Source: Bacteroidales bacterium
GTDB taxonomy: Bacteria > Bacteroidota > Bacteroidia > Bacteroidales > JAADGE01
Assembly (NCBI GenBank): GCA_024762915.1
Contig: JANTGL010000084.1
Location: 1-9,750, forward strand
Length of the DNA stretch: 9,750 nt
Direction of reading: 5' to 3'
In this document: one piece after another, positions 1 through 6,155 of the stretch
Position numbering within the stretch: position 1 is the stretch's first letter
Layout: each line of letters starts with the position of its first letter
Notes under the pieces: model-generated
What the model was told of the DNA's origin: nothing
Database searches by the model: none
Seen by the model: the letters and a program-made list of their open reading frames with translations, nothing else
Position numbers and translations under genes: made by a program

Positions 1-1179
1 TTGACTTTTCAAAGCGGTTTTGGGTTACATTATGAAACACAGTATTATGTACGTTCATTTGTAGTAACCGGAAAGTTTGTAGGCGGAAATCCCGAATATG
101 ATGATATTGCGTATAATCAAAATGAATTACAGTTTACAACTGATAAACCGGTTGATTTATGGGTAGGCGGAAGCATGCAGGAAGCACCGCTTGATTTTCC
201 GGATAATGAATTCAGAGGCGGAACATCCTTTTCATATGACGGATATTTATTTGTTGCACAAGGACATGATGAAGGCCCCATGGGAACGTCTATCGTGTTA
301 TACAGATATGATCCTGTAGCAAATGATTGGAACGGAAATATTCCTTATTCGACCAGTTCCGTTTCGCAAGATGCTAATTTTTCAAACTGTGTTTCTTTTG
401 TGATTGAAAAAGTAGATTTGGGTAACCAAATATTTCATGATTGTGTTTATTTGGGTTGGGGTATTACAAATGATGAAACTGAAGCTAATACAGAATTTTA
501 CAGATTTGATTTAGAGGCTGATCCCGGTAATCCGAGTTCTTGGTTCAATATTACTTCTTCTTTTGATGCGGAGGAATTACCCGGAACGGCTGTTGAAGAT
601 GCTATTGCTTTTTCAATAAACGGAATCGGTTATGTCGGTTTGGGAACAACCGGCTTTGCTGATGATGTTACACCTTGGATGTATAAATTTGATCCTTCAG
701 ACAGAGGATTAGGGCATGCCTACGGAAAATGGACTAAATTAGCTGATTTTCCCGGTGGAAACAGAACAAAAGCTGTTACTTTTAAAATAGGGGAAAATGT
801 ATATGTATCATGCGGAATGGATAATGACGGAAATTATAAAAATGATTTATGGATGTGCAGCCAAACAACCGGCGATAATTTAAGTTGGGTTCAACGTGCA
901 CCCTTCCCCGGAACACCCAGAATTGATGCCGTCGGATTTGCTTTGGGAGAAAACGGTTTCATCGGAACCGGGCTTGATACCGATTCGGCAAGATCGGATT
1001 TTTGGCGCTACAATCCTTTTATCAATCAATGGGATCAAAGAGCTTATTACGGCGGTGAAGCGAGATATGAGGCAGTCGGTGAAGGTGTGAAAATTAACGA
1101 TAACGATTACAGAGGGTATATCGGAACCGGATGGAACGGGACAACATATTTCAGTGATTTTTGGCATTACAGACCTTAA
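1..1179 (+). CDS. Kelch-repeat beta-propeller protein, 5'-truncated by window edge
   Basis: The frame is open from base 1 to TAA at 1177-1179 (392 codons visible). The leading TTG is unlikely to be the true start: the first ~24 residues (around YYVRSFVVTG, 15-24) read like the last strand of a fibronectin-III-like domain, so the gene begins before the window. After a linker, six kelch-type units follow at about residues 69-112, 128-183, 199-247, 254-298, 305-346 and 354-390. They show the recurring pattern 'G-hydrophobic-GTG ... DFW-x-Y-(D/N)P ... W ... A-x-F-P-G-x-R ... AV-x-F', for example IGTG at 321-324 and DFWRYNP at 333-339. This style is common in Bacteroidota surface or secreted proteins, where such propellers usually bind proteins or glycans. 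No catalytic residues and no type IX secretion C-terminal domain are visible; the last blade ends the protein. An outer-membrane barrel gene follows 67 nt downstream on the same strand, so the two may be co-transcribed. The fold is fairly certain; the function is unknown. Confidence 0.85.
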   Translation: MTFQSGFGLHYETQYYVRSFVVTGKFVGGNPEYDDIAYNQNELQFTTDKPVDLWVGGSMQEAPLDFPDNEFRGGTSFSYDGYLFVAQGHDEGPMGTSIVLYRYDPVANDWNGNIPYSTSSVSQDANFSNCVSFVIEKVDLGNQIFHDCVYLGWGITNDETEANTEFYRFDLEADPGNPSSWFNITSSFDAEELPGTAVEDAIAFSINGIGYVGLGTTGFADDVTPWMYKFDPSDRGLGHAYGKWTKLADFPGGNRTKAVTFKIGENVYVSCGMDNDGNYKNDLWMCSQTTGDNLSWVQRAPFPGTPRIDAVGFALGENGFIGTGLDTDSARSDFWRYNPFINQWDQRAYYGGEARYEAVGEGVKINDNDYRGYIGTGWNGTTYFSDFWHYRP

Positions 1180-1216
1180 TGAATAATTGATAATGAACAA
1201 TTAACAATGAATAATT
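1178..1216. repeat. Short AATGAATAATT direct repeat between kelch and barrel genes
   Basis: The 11-mer AATGAATAATT occurs exactly at 1178-1188 and 1206-1216. The spacer also contains related ACAATTA and ACAATGA steps, so the segment looks like a degenerate short tandem repeat. It begins in the stop codon of the kelch gene and ends 30 nt before the next ATG. The sequence is very AT-rich, so slippage or chance is possible, and no function is visible. Confidence 0.4.
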
Positions 1217-1246
1217 TTTATACTAAATTCAGAAAATAAATAAGAC

Positions 1247-2041
1247 ATGAAAAAGTCACTTATAATATTATCAATACTTATATTAAGTTCGGGAGTAACA
1301 TTTGCTCAATGGGACAGTGAGTATGATTATTTTTCCGTAAAATTAGGTGCAACAAATACAATCTTTTCGGCACAACCTGATTCTTTATTAAATAAAATGT
1401 TAATTGCCAAAAACGGCTACGATCAATATCGATTATTTCCGGATACGGGCTTTAATTTTAATTATGTACCGGGTTATTACGGATCTTTTATTTACAATCA
1501 CGATTTGAAAAATAATAATGTGGGTGTATCCTTAGGTATTGATTACAGAATGTACGGAATTGCATCAAATTATTATACCGAATCAATTCCGGAATATAGG
1601 TATCGTGAAATTTATAAGATTTCTCAAATTTCTGTTCCCGTATTTATCAGATACGGAAAAAAGTTTTACGAAACTCAAAAGTATATATACGGCGGATTCT
1701 CATTCAATTATAATTTATTGGTATCAAAAACTGAGCAAGCTAGTTATTCCGAAACAAATAAAACGGTTGAAATAAATAAAGAATCTTTGAAAAAAAGTAA
1801 TGTTTCTGCATTAGCCGGCTTTAATTATATGTTTTTTAATGTAGAATTTGATTATGTTTTCGGAAATTTTTTAAGTAAAGATTATACAACGGATTTAGAA
1901 AACGGAAGTATTACCAAACCCTATGAAGGCCAACCGAATCATACGTTTATGATTAAAACGGGTATTACTTTACCGATAAACAGTTGGACACCGAGAAAAA
2001 TTTATGCAATTGAAATGTGGTTCAGAAGATTATTGAAATAA
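1247..2041 (+). CDS. Outer-membrane beta-barrel protein (PorT-like / OMP_b-brl type)
   Basis: The product is 264 residues. Residues 1-20 are a clear signal peptide (MKK, a hydrophobic stretch rich in I and L, then TFA) with likely cleavage before Gln21. The mature part is rich in aromatic residues and in alternating beta-strand patterns, for example around 92-107, 128-140, 147-160 and 191-206, separated by polar loops. This fits an 8- to 10-stranded barrel of the PorT/OMP_b-brl families common in Bacteroidota. The last strand is followed by a tail of about 19 residues rich in basic and aromatic residues (WTPRKIY ... WFRRLLK), which is longer than usual after a final strand. The ATG at 1247 is chosen because the signal peptide starts there; no Shine-Dalgarno is seen, as is normal in this phylum. 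It lies 67 nt after the kelch gene and ends just before a strong terminator. The exact family and ligand are unknown; it does not show the PorP/SprF pattern. Confidence 0.75.
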   Translation: MKKSLIILSILILSSGVTFAQWDSEYDYFSVKLGATNTIFSAQPDSLLNKMLIAKNGYDQYRLFPDTGFNFNYVPGYYGSFIYNHDLKNNNVGVSLGIDYRMYGIASNYYTESIPEYRYREIYKISQISVPVFIRYGKKFYETQKYIYGGFSFNYNLLVSKTEQASYSETNKTVEINKESLKKSNVSALAGFNYMFFNVEFDYVFGNFLSKDYTTDLENGSITKPYEGQPNHTFMIKTGITLPINSWTPRKIYAIEMWFRRLLK

Positions 2042-2060
2042 TACAGAATAAATTCAGAAT

Positions 2061-2090
2061 AAAAAACCGAGATTTTAATCTCGGTTTTTT
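2061..2090. terminator. Bidirectional rho-independent terminator
   Basis: The arm at 2061-2074 (AAAAAACCGAGATT) pairs with 2077-2090 (AATCTCGGTTTTTT). The GC-containing core is CCGAGAT/ATCTCGG with a TTTA loop, flanked by six A and six T, so it can act on both strands. It sits between the barrel gene (+) and clpS (-), whose stop codon is one base away. Confidence 0.9.
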
Positions 2091-2091
2091 A

Positions 2092-2373
2092 TTATTCGAT
2101 AACGGCTTTTAAGTCCCTTTTTCTTAATTGAGTCATCATTGGTTTTAAAAAACCGTAAGTTCCTTTTTTTACATCGGCTTTCCCCTTATAATGAACTAAA
2201 TAGGTGCATTGGACGGCTTGTTCTTCTTCATGTTTGCAAATGTCTATTAAAGCATCAATAACATAGTCAAAAGTATGGTAATCGTCATTATAAAGAATCA
2301 GAAACTTGTTTGTTGAGTCTAAAGTCTCGGTTGTTTCATTTTCTTTATTTTGTATTTTTTCTTTTTTACTCAT
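2092..2373 (-). CDS. clpS: ATP-dependent Clp protease adaptor protein ClpS
   Basis: ClpS binds proteins bearing N-terminal degrons (bulky hydrophobic N-terminal residues) and hands them to the ClpA(C)P protease in the cytoplasm. The 93-residue product has a flexible polar N-terminal tail (residues 1-22), as expected for the part that enters the Clp ATPase pore. The ClpS core covers about residues 23-93. The degron-binding residues are present: N29-D30-D31 (E. coli N34-D35-D36) and H61 in LVHYKGK (E. coli H66). The position matching E. coli Met40, a pocket gatekeeper, is Phe35. The ATG at 2373 is chosen; an in-frame TTG 7 codons upstream would add an atypical extension that runs through a palindrome. 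It follows the SPOR-domain gene by 30 nt on the same strand, so the two are probably one transcript ending at the terminator at 2061-2090. No clpA or clpP lies in the window. Confidence 0.93.
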   Translation of the reverse strand: MSKKEKIQNKENETTETLDSTNKFLILYNDDYHTFDYVIDALIDICKHEEEQAVQCTYLVHYKGKADVKKGTYGFLKPMMTQLRKRDLKAVIE

Positions 2374-2379
2374 AATAAA

Positions 2380-2391
2380 TTTACCGGTAAA
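2380..2391. promoter_or_regulatory. 12-bp perfect palindrome just upstream of clpS
   Basis: TTTACCGGTAAA reads the same on both strands. It lies 6 nt before the clpS ATG, inside the 30-nt spacer after the SPOR gene. It could be an operator-like site or a small RNA hairpin in the shared transcript, or it could be chance. No regulator can be named. Confidence 0.25.
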
Positions 2392-2403
2392 CAAAATTGA
2401 GAA

Positions 2404-4767
2404 TTAGTTCTTTTTTAAAATTTCGATGGCCTCTGAAGCACTTATTTTTATTCCGTTTTTGAAAGCAATTACAAAACCGTCGTATTTTAATCCTTTTATT
2501 TCTTTCTTTAGTGCTGCCGCTTCTTTATATGTTTTATAGTTTCCTATAGTATATAAGAACAAACCGCCGTCTATTTGTTTTACTTTAATTGTATATTTCC
2601 CTGATAAATTTTCAAATTCTTTCATTTCGGCATTATTTAATTTATGCGAATAAGCCGCTATTTGGACCGAAAAATAAATATTATCTTTATGACTGTCTGA
2701 AAATCCGGTAATACTCTTTTTGTTATTTCCTGATGATACGATATCTTTTGCCTGTTGAATACTTATTTTTTCTCCGTAGTTATATGCCGTTACAAAAGCT
2801 CCTTCATATCCGGAAGTTTTTAATTTATTACTTGCTTGTTTCGCGGTTTCATATTTTGAATACGGACCGGCCATATATTTATAAGTTGATTTATTATTTT
2901 CCGTTAATAAATTCGGGATGTTTAAAAAATCTGATTTTTTCTTCGGATTTGAAAAATTCCCCAGCTGAACACAATATATTAAACCCTTAATTTTTGAAAT
3001 ATCCGTAATGCCGGAATTATTCGTATCAAAATTTTCTGTAACATCTTCATTGTTCCGGTAGGTACTGCCGGTTAATCGAGACATTTCCCGGGCTTCGATT
3101 TTTTCAAATGCATCATCTCTGATAATTTTAGATATTCCGTAAGTCGCCGATTTCTTTTCACCGTTCTCAAAAGAAACGACAAAGGGGTCGGTTAAGCCTT
3201 TTTTCTTAATATGGTTAAGAACATATTCAGCGGCTTTGTAACTTTTGTATTCTCCTAACATAAATCTTCTGTACGGATTATTTATAAAAGTATCAAAACT
3301 GATTGGTGAATATTTACCGTATGTTTTCAGAGGCAATAATCCTTTAAATAAACCGATTTGAACTTTAAAAACAATTCCTTTATTTGCTTTAAGCGGAACC
3401 GGTTTCGGATTGTATTTTGAATAGACAAATGAACCGGAATAATTATAGGTTAATTCTGCAGGTGTATCCGAATCAGTTGTTTTTTTCTTATTATTATTCG
3501 GAATATCAACTGTTTTTGTCGGTTGATTAAAATAAATACTGAACGCATTCTCTTGTTCTTGCACGGCAGATAATTCTGTTTGAACCGCATCCATAATTTG
3601 AATGTATTTATTTGATTTATGACCTGAATAAAAATTTGCTTTGTGGTATCTTTTTAATGCATCGGAATGTAATTTCTCGGCATTTTCTTCATATTTTTTT
3701 GCTTTATTTAATTTATCGGATGTTCTTGCTTTCGGTAGATATTTATTGTAAATTTCATATTTTATTTTGTCAGCCTTGAAATATAAATCGGCTGCTTTTA
3801 ACATTTTTTCAAATAAAATATCTTCCATACCGCCGGCCATTTTATTTTTCATATCCTTTTCATAGATATCCTCTGATATTTCGGCTTCGGTTCTGATTTT
3901 ATCAATTTTAGAATAATCATTATCCACATCACTCATAATATTATCGGCATATGTTTTTTTATCGTTTGCATCTGCCAAGCTTGAAATATCTTCTTCGCTT
4001 ATATCCAGTTTGCCTACAATAAAATCTTCTTTCGATTCATAAATATTCGGGTCATTATCGGTATTATAAGCGTCATTGTTTATTACATCTATATTATTTT
4101 TTGAAATATTTTGCTTATTAATATCCGTTATTTGATCTGTACTTTCATCATAAATAATATTCGGGTCGTTCATATAAATTTCAAATGCAAGTTCTTGATT
4201 ATAAATTGCTTCAAGATGTTTGTCAAAAGCAAGTTTCAATGCGTCGGTTTTATTTTTTCCTTTGAGTTTATTTGCTTGTGTTTTCAATTCAGTTCCTTCA
4301 ATAAATATTGAACGTGCATTAATTGAAATTTCTTCAGCTTTAAGGTGTTTTTTGGAATTATCTGTATTCATATTTTTTAATCTTTCCGAATAAATATGAA
4401 ATTTAATGTCAGAAGCACTAAAAAAACTTTCATAAGCTTTTAGGGAGCTTTTTACACCTTTTTTTTCGTAACGCTTTACTTTTTTTAAGGTTTTACCGCC
4501 GTAATTTTCCGCAACTTTTTTAAAACCGTCAGCTTTTCTGAAATATTTTTCCGCTTCAAGCATTTTTTTATTACCCTTAATGTAATTGTCATCTGCTTCA
4601 GACAATTTTAACAATTCGGTTTCATTAAAAAGTGTTTTGTAATAATTTTTATTTTTCAGATTACCGAAATCATAATCGGAAATTGAAATCCAAGCAAGAT
4701 TAAAAATTGAGAATAAGAAAATTCCCGCGATTAAGGAAGAACGATAAAAAAAAGTTTTTTTATTCAT
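2404..4767 (-). CDS. Envelope protein with duplicated helical module and three SPOR domains
   Basis: The product is 787 residues. Residues 1-9 are basic and polar, and 10-29 are hydrophobic (a signal peptide or single membrane anchor), so the rest should lie in the periplasm. Residues ~60-205 and ~310-418 are Lys/Glu-rich, strongly helical and similar to each other (see the repeat entry). They are joined by an acidic, Asn/Asp-rich linker (~205-295). A Pro/Lys-rich stretch then leads to three SPOR-type domains at ~464-546, ~594-676 and ~696-784. Each opens with a VQ(I/L) motif (VQIGLF, VQLGNF, VQIAAY), has a central 'G-x-Y-x-(S/T)-Y-x-(A/T)-A' segment, and closes with 'G-(F/A)FV ... NG/YG'. 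SPOR domains bind peptidoglycan glycan strands lacking stem peptides, often at division sites. A cell-wall-binding role is therefore likely; the helical part may bind partners. It is divergent from the STAS-like gene and precedes clpS by 30 nt. I do not recognise a named family for the full protein. Confidence 0.85.
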   Translation of the reverse strand: MNKKTFFYRSSLIAGIFLFSIFNLAWISISDYDFGNLKNKNYYKTLFNETELLKLSEADDNYIKGNKKMLEAEKYFRKADGFKKVAENYGGKTLKKVKRYEKKGVKSSLKAYESFFSASDIKFHIYSERLKNMNTDNSKKHLKAEEISINARSIFIEGTELKTQANKLKGKNKTDALKLAFDKHLEAIYNQELAFEIYMNDPNIIYDESTDQITDINKQNISKNNIDVINNDAYNTDNDPNIYESKEDFIVGKLDISEEDISSLADANDKKTYADNIMSDVDNDYSKIDKIRTEAEISEDIYEKDMKNKMAGGMEDILFEKMLKAADLYFKADKIKYEIYNKYLPKARTSDKLNKAKKYEENAEKLHSDALKRYHKANFYSGHKSNKYIQIMDAVQTELSAVQEQENAFSIYFNQPTKTVDIPNNNKKKTTDSDTPAELTYNYSGSFVYSKYNPKPVPLKANKGIVFKVQIGLFKGLLPLKTYGKYSPISFDTFINNPYRRFMLGEYKSYKAAEYVLNHIKKKGLTDPFVVSFENGEKKSATYGISKIIRDDAFEKIEAREMSRLTGSTYRNNEDVTENFDTNNSGITDISKIKGLIYCVQLGNFSNPKKKSDFLNIPNLLTENNKSTYKYMAGPYSKYETAKQASNKLKTSGYEGAFVTAYNYGEKISIQQAKDIVSSGNNKKSITGFSDSHKDNIYFSVQIAAYSHKLNNAEMKEFENLSGKYTIKVKQIDGGLFLYTIGNYKTYKEAAALKKEIKGLKYDGFVIAFKNGIKISASEAIEILKKN
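3517..4590 (-). repeat. Internal duplication of a helical module within the SPOR protein
   Basis: Two segments of the SPOR protein align by eye: residues ~60-205 (bases about 4159-4590) and ~310-418 (about 3517-3840). The best-matching pieces are AYESFFSASDIKFHIYSERL (111-130) against AADLYFKADKIKYEIYNKYL (325-344), and QELAFEIYMNDP (191-202) against QENAFSIYFNQP (405-416). The DNA copies have diverged, so the duplication is old. The fold is probably an antiparallel helical bundle or TPR-like repeat. Confidence 0.6.
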
Positions 4768-4821
4768 AATTTATTAAAATTTCGGTGTTTTAAACTAAAA
4801 TGCTAAAATATAAAAAAACAT

Positions 4822-4984
4822 TGAAACCAAGATGTTTCATATTTAATATTTATAATTTATGGTTAAAAGAAAGTTTCAAATATATATTGTAAAACATATT
4901 AATTTTTAATAATTAAATGAAACAAATGAAAAAAAATGACGTAACTTTAGGAAATTGAATTATTATTAAAAGGGTTTCTGAAAC
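4822..4984. promoter_or_regulatory. Cluster of TGAAAC motifs in the divergent intergenic region
   Basis: In the 285-bp gap between the SPOR gene (-) and the STAS-like gene (+), the hexamer TGAAAC or its complement GTTTCA occurs at 4822-4827, 4834-4839, 4873-4878, 4918-4923 and 4979-4984. A further GTTTC at 4974-4978 makes a perfect GTTTC-T-GAAAC inverted repeat (4974-4984). The first two form another inverted pair spaced by six bases. This density is well above what I would expect from base composition. It may be the operator array of an unknown regulator controlling one or both divergent genes. The rest of the gap is plain AT-rich DNA with no gene. Confidence 0.4.
4877..4884 (-). promoter_or_regulatory. 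Candidate -7 element for the SPOR-clpS transcript
   Basis: On the minus strand this reads TATATTTG, a full match to the Bacteroidota -7 consensus TAnnTTTG. It lies about 110 nt upstream of the SPOR-protein ATG and overlaps one TGAAAC motif. No good -33 TTTG is visible at the usual spacing, so the call is weak. Confidence 0.25.
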
Positions 4985-4996
4985 GTATTTATAAAG

Positions 4997-5027
4997 TTTT
5001 CCGGATATATAAATAATTCTATTTTTG
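4997..5027 (+). promoter_or_regulatory. Candidate Bacteroidota-type promoter of the STAS-like gene
   Basis: TATTTTTG at 5020-5027 fits the -7 consensus TAnnTTTG exactly. A TTTT at 4997-5000, 19 bases upstream, is a weak stand-in for the -33 TTTG. The element lies 25 bases before the ATG at 5053, a sensible distance for a short leader. Confidence 0.4.
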
Positions 5028-5052
5028 TCGTCATAAAAAAAAGACCGAACAA

Positions 5053-5412
5053 ATGGAAAATATAAAAATTGAGTTAGTTACATTTAATAATGAAGATTGC
5101 CTGCGGTTTACATTCTCGGGTCATTTTACTGTTGAAGATGCCGAATACGGAATTGATGAGTGGAAAGAATTTTTTGCATCTGCCGGTAATCAAAATGTTA
5201 CGATTATTTGGGATTCGAGACAAATGACGGGTTTTGATAATAAAGCAAGAGTAATATGGCAACATGCAATAAAAGAATTAAAAAAACAAATTGATTGTGT
5301 TTGGCTTATTTCAGATTCAAAAATAATAAGAGCCGGTGCAAAAGTAATGTCTGCATTTACAAGTTTCAATTTACAAGTTGTAAAAGATGAAAGTAAAATA
5401 AAATTTAAATAA
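5053..5412 (+). CDS. STAS/SpoIIAA-like small cytoplasmic protein
   Basis: The product is 119 residues with no signal peptide or membrane segment. The predicted order of elements fits the STAS/SpoIIAA-like fold (also the SEC14-like group): strand 15-21 (LRFTFSG), helix 26-41, strand 48-53 (VTIIWD), an 'S-R-x-M-T-G-F' loop at 55-61, helix 63-79, strand 82-86 (CVWLI), helix 90-104 and strand 105-110 (FNLQVV). Members of this broad superfamily include anti-anti-sigma factors and stand-alone proteins of unknown function that bind small ligands or partners. I see no clear phospho-acceptor Ser in the classical SpoIIAA context and no kinase or phosphatase partner nearby, so a sigma-factor role is not supported. 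The gene appears to stand alone: divergent from the SPOR gene, with a candidate promoter just upstream and a strong terminator after it. Fold assignment is by pattern only; the function is unknown. Confidence 0.55.
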   Translation: MENIKIELVTFNNEDCLRFTFSGHFTVEDAEYGIDEWKEFFASAGNQNVTIIWDSRQMTGFDNKARVIWQHAIKELKKQIDCVWLISDSKIIRAGAKVMSAFTSFNLQVVKDESKIKFK

Positions 5413-5421
5413 TATATTTCT

Positions 5422-5465
5422 AAAAAAACAAAAAACTTGAGAATATTCAAGTTTTTTGTTTTTTT
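5422..5465. terminator. Bidirectional terminator with 19-bp perfect stem
   Basis: Bases 5422-5440 (seven A, C, six A, CTTGA) pair perfectly with 5447-5465 across a GAATAT loop. The A and T tracts on both sides let it work for the STAS-like gene (+) and for the secreted-protein gene ending at 5482 (-). Confidence 0.88.
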
Positions 5466-5481
5466 GGGAATTATCGTAAAA

Positions 5482-6093
5482 TCAATTTACTGAATCTCTT
5501 CCTCCAATTTCTATTGTAAATTCAACGGCTTCAAAAATATATTTATGATTAGGGGCTTTTGTCTTGTTCTTAAAATCTTTAAAGTCGTATTCTTCAACAG
5601 TTTCAAAATTTTCACGATTCAGACAAATCATTTTATTTCCTGTAACATAAAATAAATAATCACCGCAAAATTCCATAAAATACCCTTTTCCGGCATTTCC
5701 TTCACATTTTCCGCCCGGTGTTGATATCGAATATCTACTGAATTCAGTACTGTCAAACAATTGTTTGCGGGGAGCAATCATATTCATTATTAATTTTCCT
5801 TTTCTGTCGAGAACCAAAAGACTTGTATCGTTCGGAAAATAAATATAATCATCGGTAATAAGATATTCTTTAGGAGTAACGTAATTATAATATTTTATAG
5901 TATTGTACGGTAAATTCTTAATTATCGGTTTTACGTTCTTTTTCATTTTCAGTTTCCACAATATTGTATGGTTATCAACAAAAAAGAATTTTTGTGTCTT
6001 GTCAATATTTGAATCGGTAATCGGATAATAATACAATTGACCGAAAACTTGAATCGGGATTATCACAATCAGGATTAAAAGTAATTTTTTCAT
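5482..6093 (-). CDS. Secreted protein of unknown function, possible beta-propeller fragment
   Basis: The product is 203 residues. Residues 1-18 form a typical signal peptide (MKK, then a long I/L/V stretch, VFG) with likely cleavage before Gln19. The mature part is rich in Tyr, Phe and Lys. Two stretches have the rhythm of PQQ- or WD-like propeller strands: 'DDYIYF ... SLLVLDRKGKLI' (81-102) and 'GDYLFYV ... MICLNRENFETV' (144-166). Such units usually come in sets of six to eight, so two in 203 residues suggests either a small divergent protein or a remnant of a longer one. No frameshift is obvious. Cys130, Cys143 and Cys157 could form a disulfide in the periplasm. It follows the pseudouridine synthase gene by 59 nt on the same strand and ends at the shared terminator. 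I do not recognise a family. Confidence 0.65.
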   Translation of the reverse strand: MKKLLLILIVIIPIQVFGQLYYYPITDSNIDKTQKFFFVDNHTILWKLKMKKNVKPIIKNLPYNTIKYYNYVTPKEYLITDDYIYFPNDTSLLVLDRKGKLIMNMIAPRKQLFDSTEFSRYSISTPGGKCEGNAGKGYFMEFCGDYLFYVTGNKMICLNRENFETVEEYDFKDFKNKTKAPNHKYIFEAVEFTIEIGGRDSVN

Positions 6094-6147
6094 GTTTTTA
6101 TTCGTTAAATTAAATTAGGTTTGAAAATATTAATGCAAAAATTATCC

Positions 6148-6155
6148 CAAACTTA
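6148..6155 (-). promoter_or_regulatory. Candidate -7 element for the secreted-protein gene
   Basis: On the minus strand this reads TAAGTTTG, matching TAnnTTTG. It overlaps the stop codon of the pseudouridine synthase gene and is 54 nt before the ATG at 6093. An identical octamer lies before the synthase gene. No clear -33 element is seen, so confidence is low. Confidence 0.25.

Noticed and set aside
896..1090. Alternative + strand frame of 64 codons inside the kelch gene
   Set aside because: It overlaps a well-supported kelch reading frame and has no domain pattern of its own; the same holds for other overlapping frames at 880-1200, 1539-1775, 2733-2990, 5190-5450, 6709-6942 and 9128-9400.
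2374..2394. Extended ClpS start at an upstream in-frame TTG
   Set aside because: The ATG at 2373 gives a normal-length ClpS tail; the extra seven residues are atypical and include the palindrome.
4917..4958. A 13-codon ORF starting ATG AAA CAA in the divergent gap, possibly a leader peptide
   Set aside because: It has no attenuator-like hairpins or regulatory codon run, and such short frames are expected by chance in AT-rich DNA.
5029..5034. CGTCAT here and ATGACG at 4936-4941 as a long-distance inverted repeat
   Set aside because: Only six bases match and they are about 90 bases apart; chance is a sufficient explanation.
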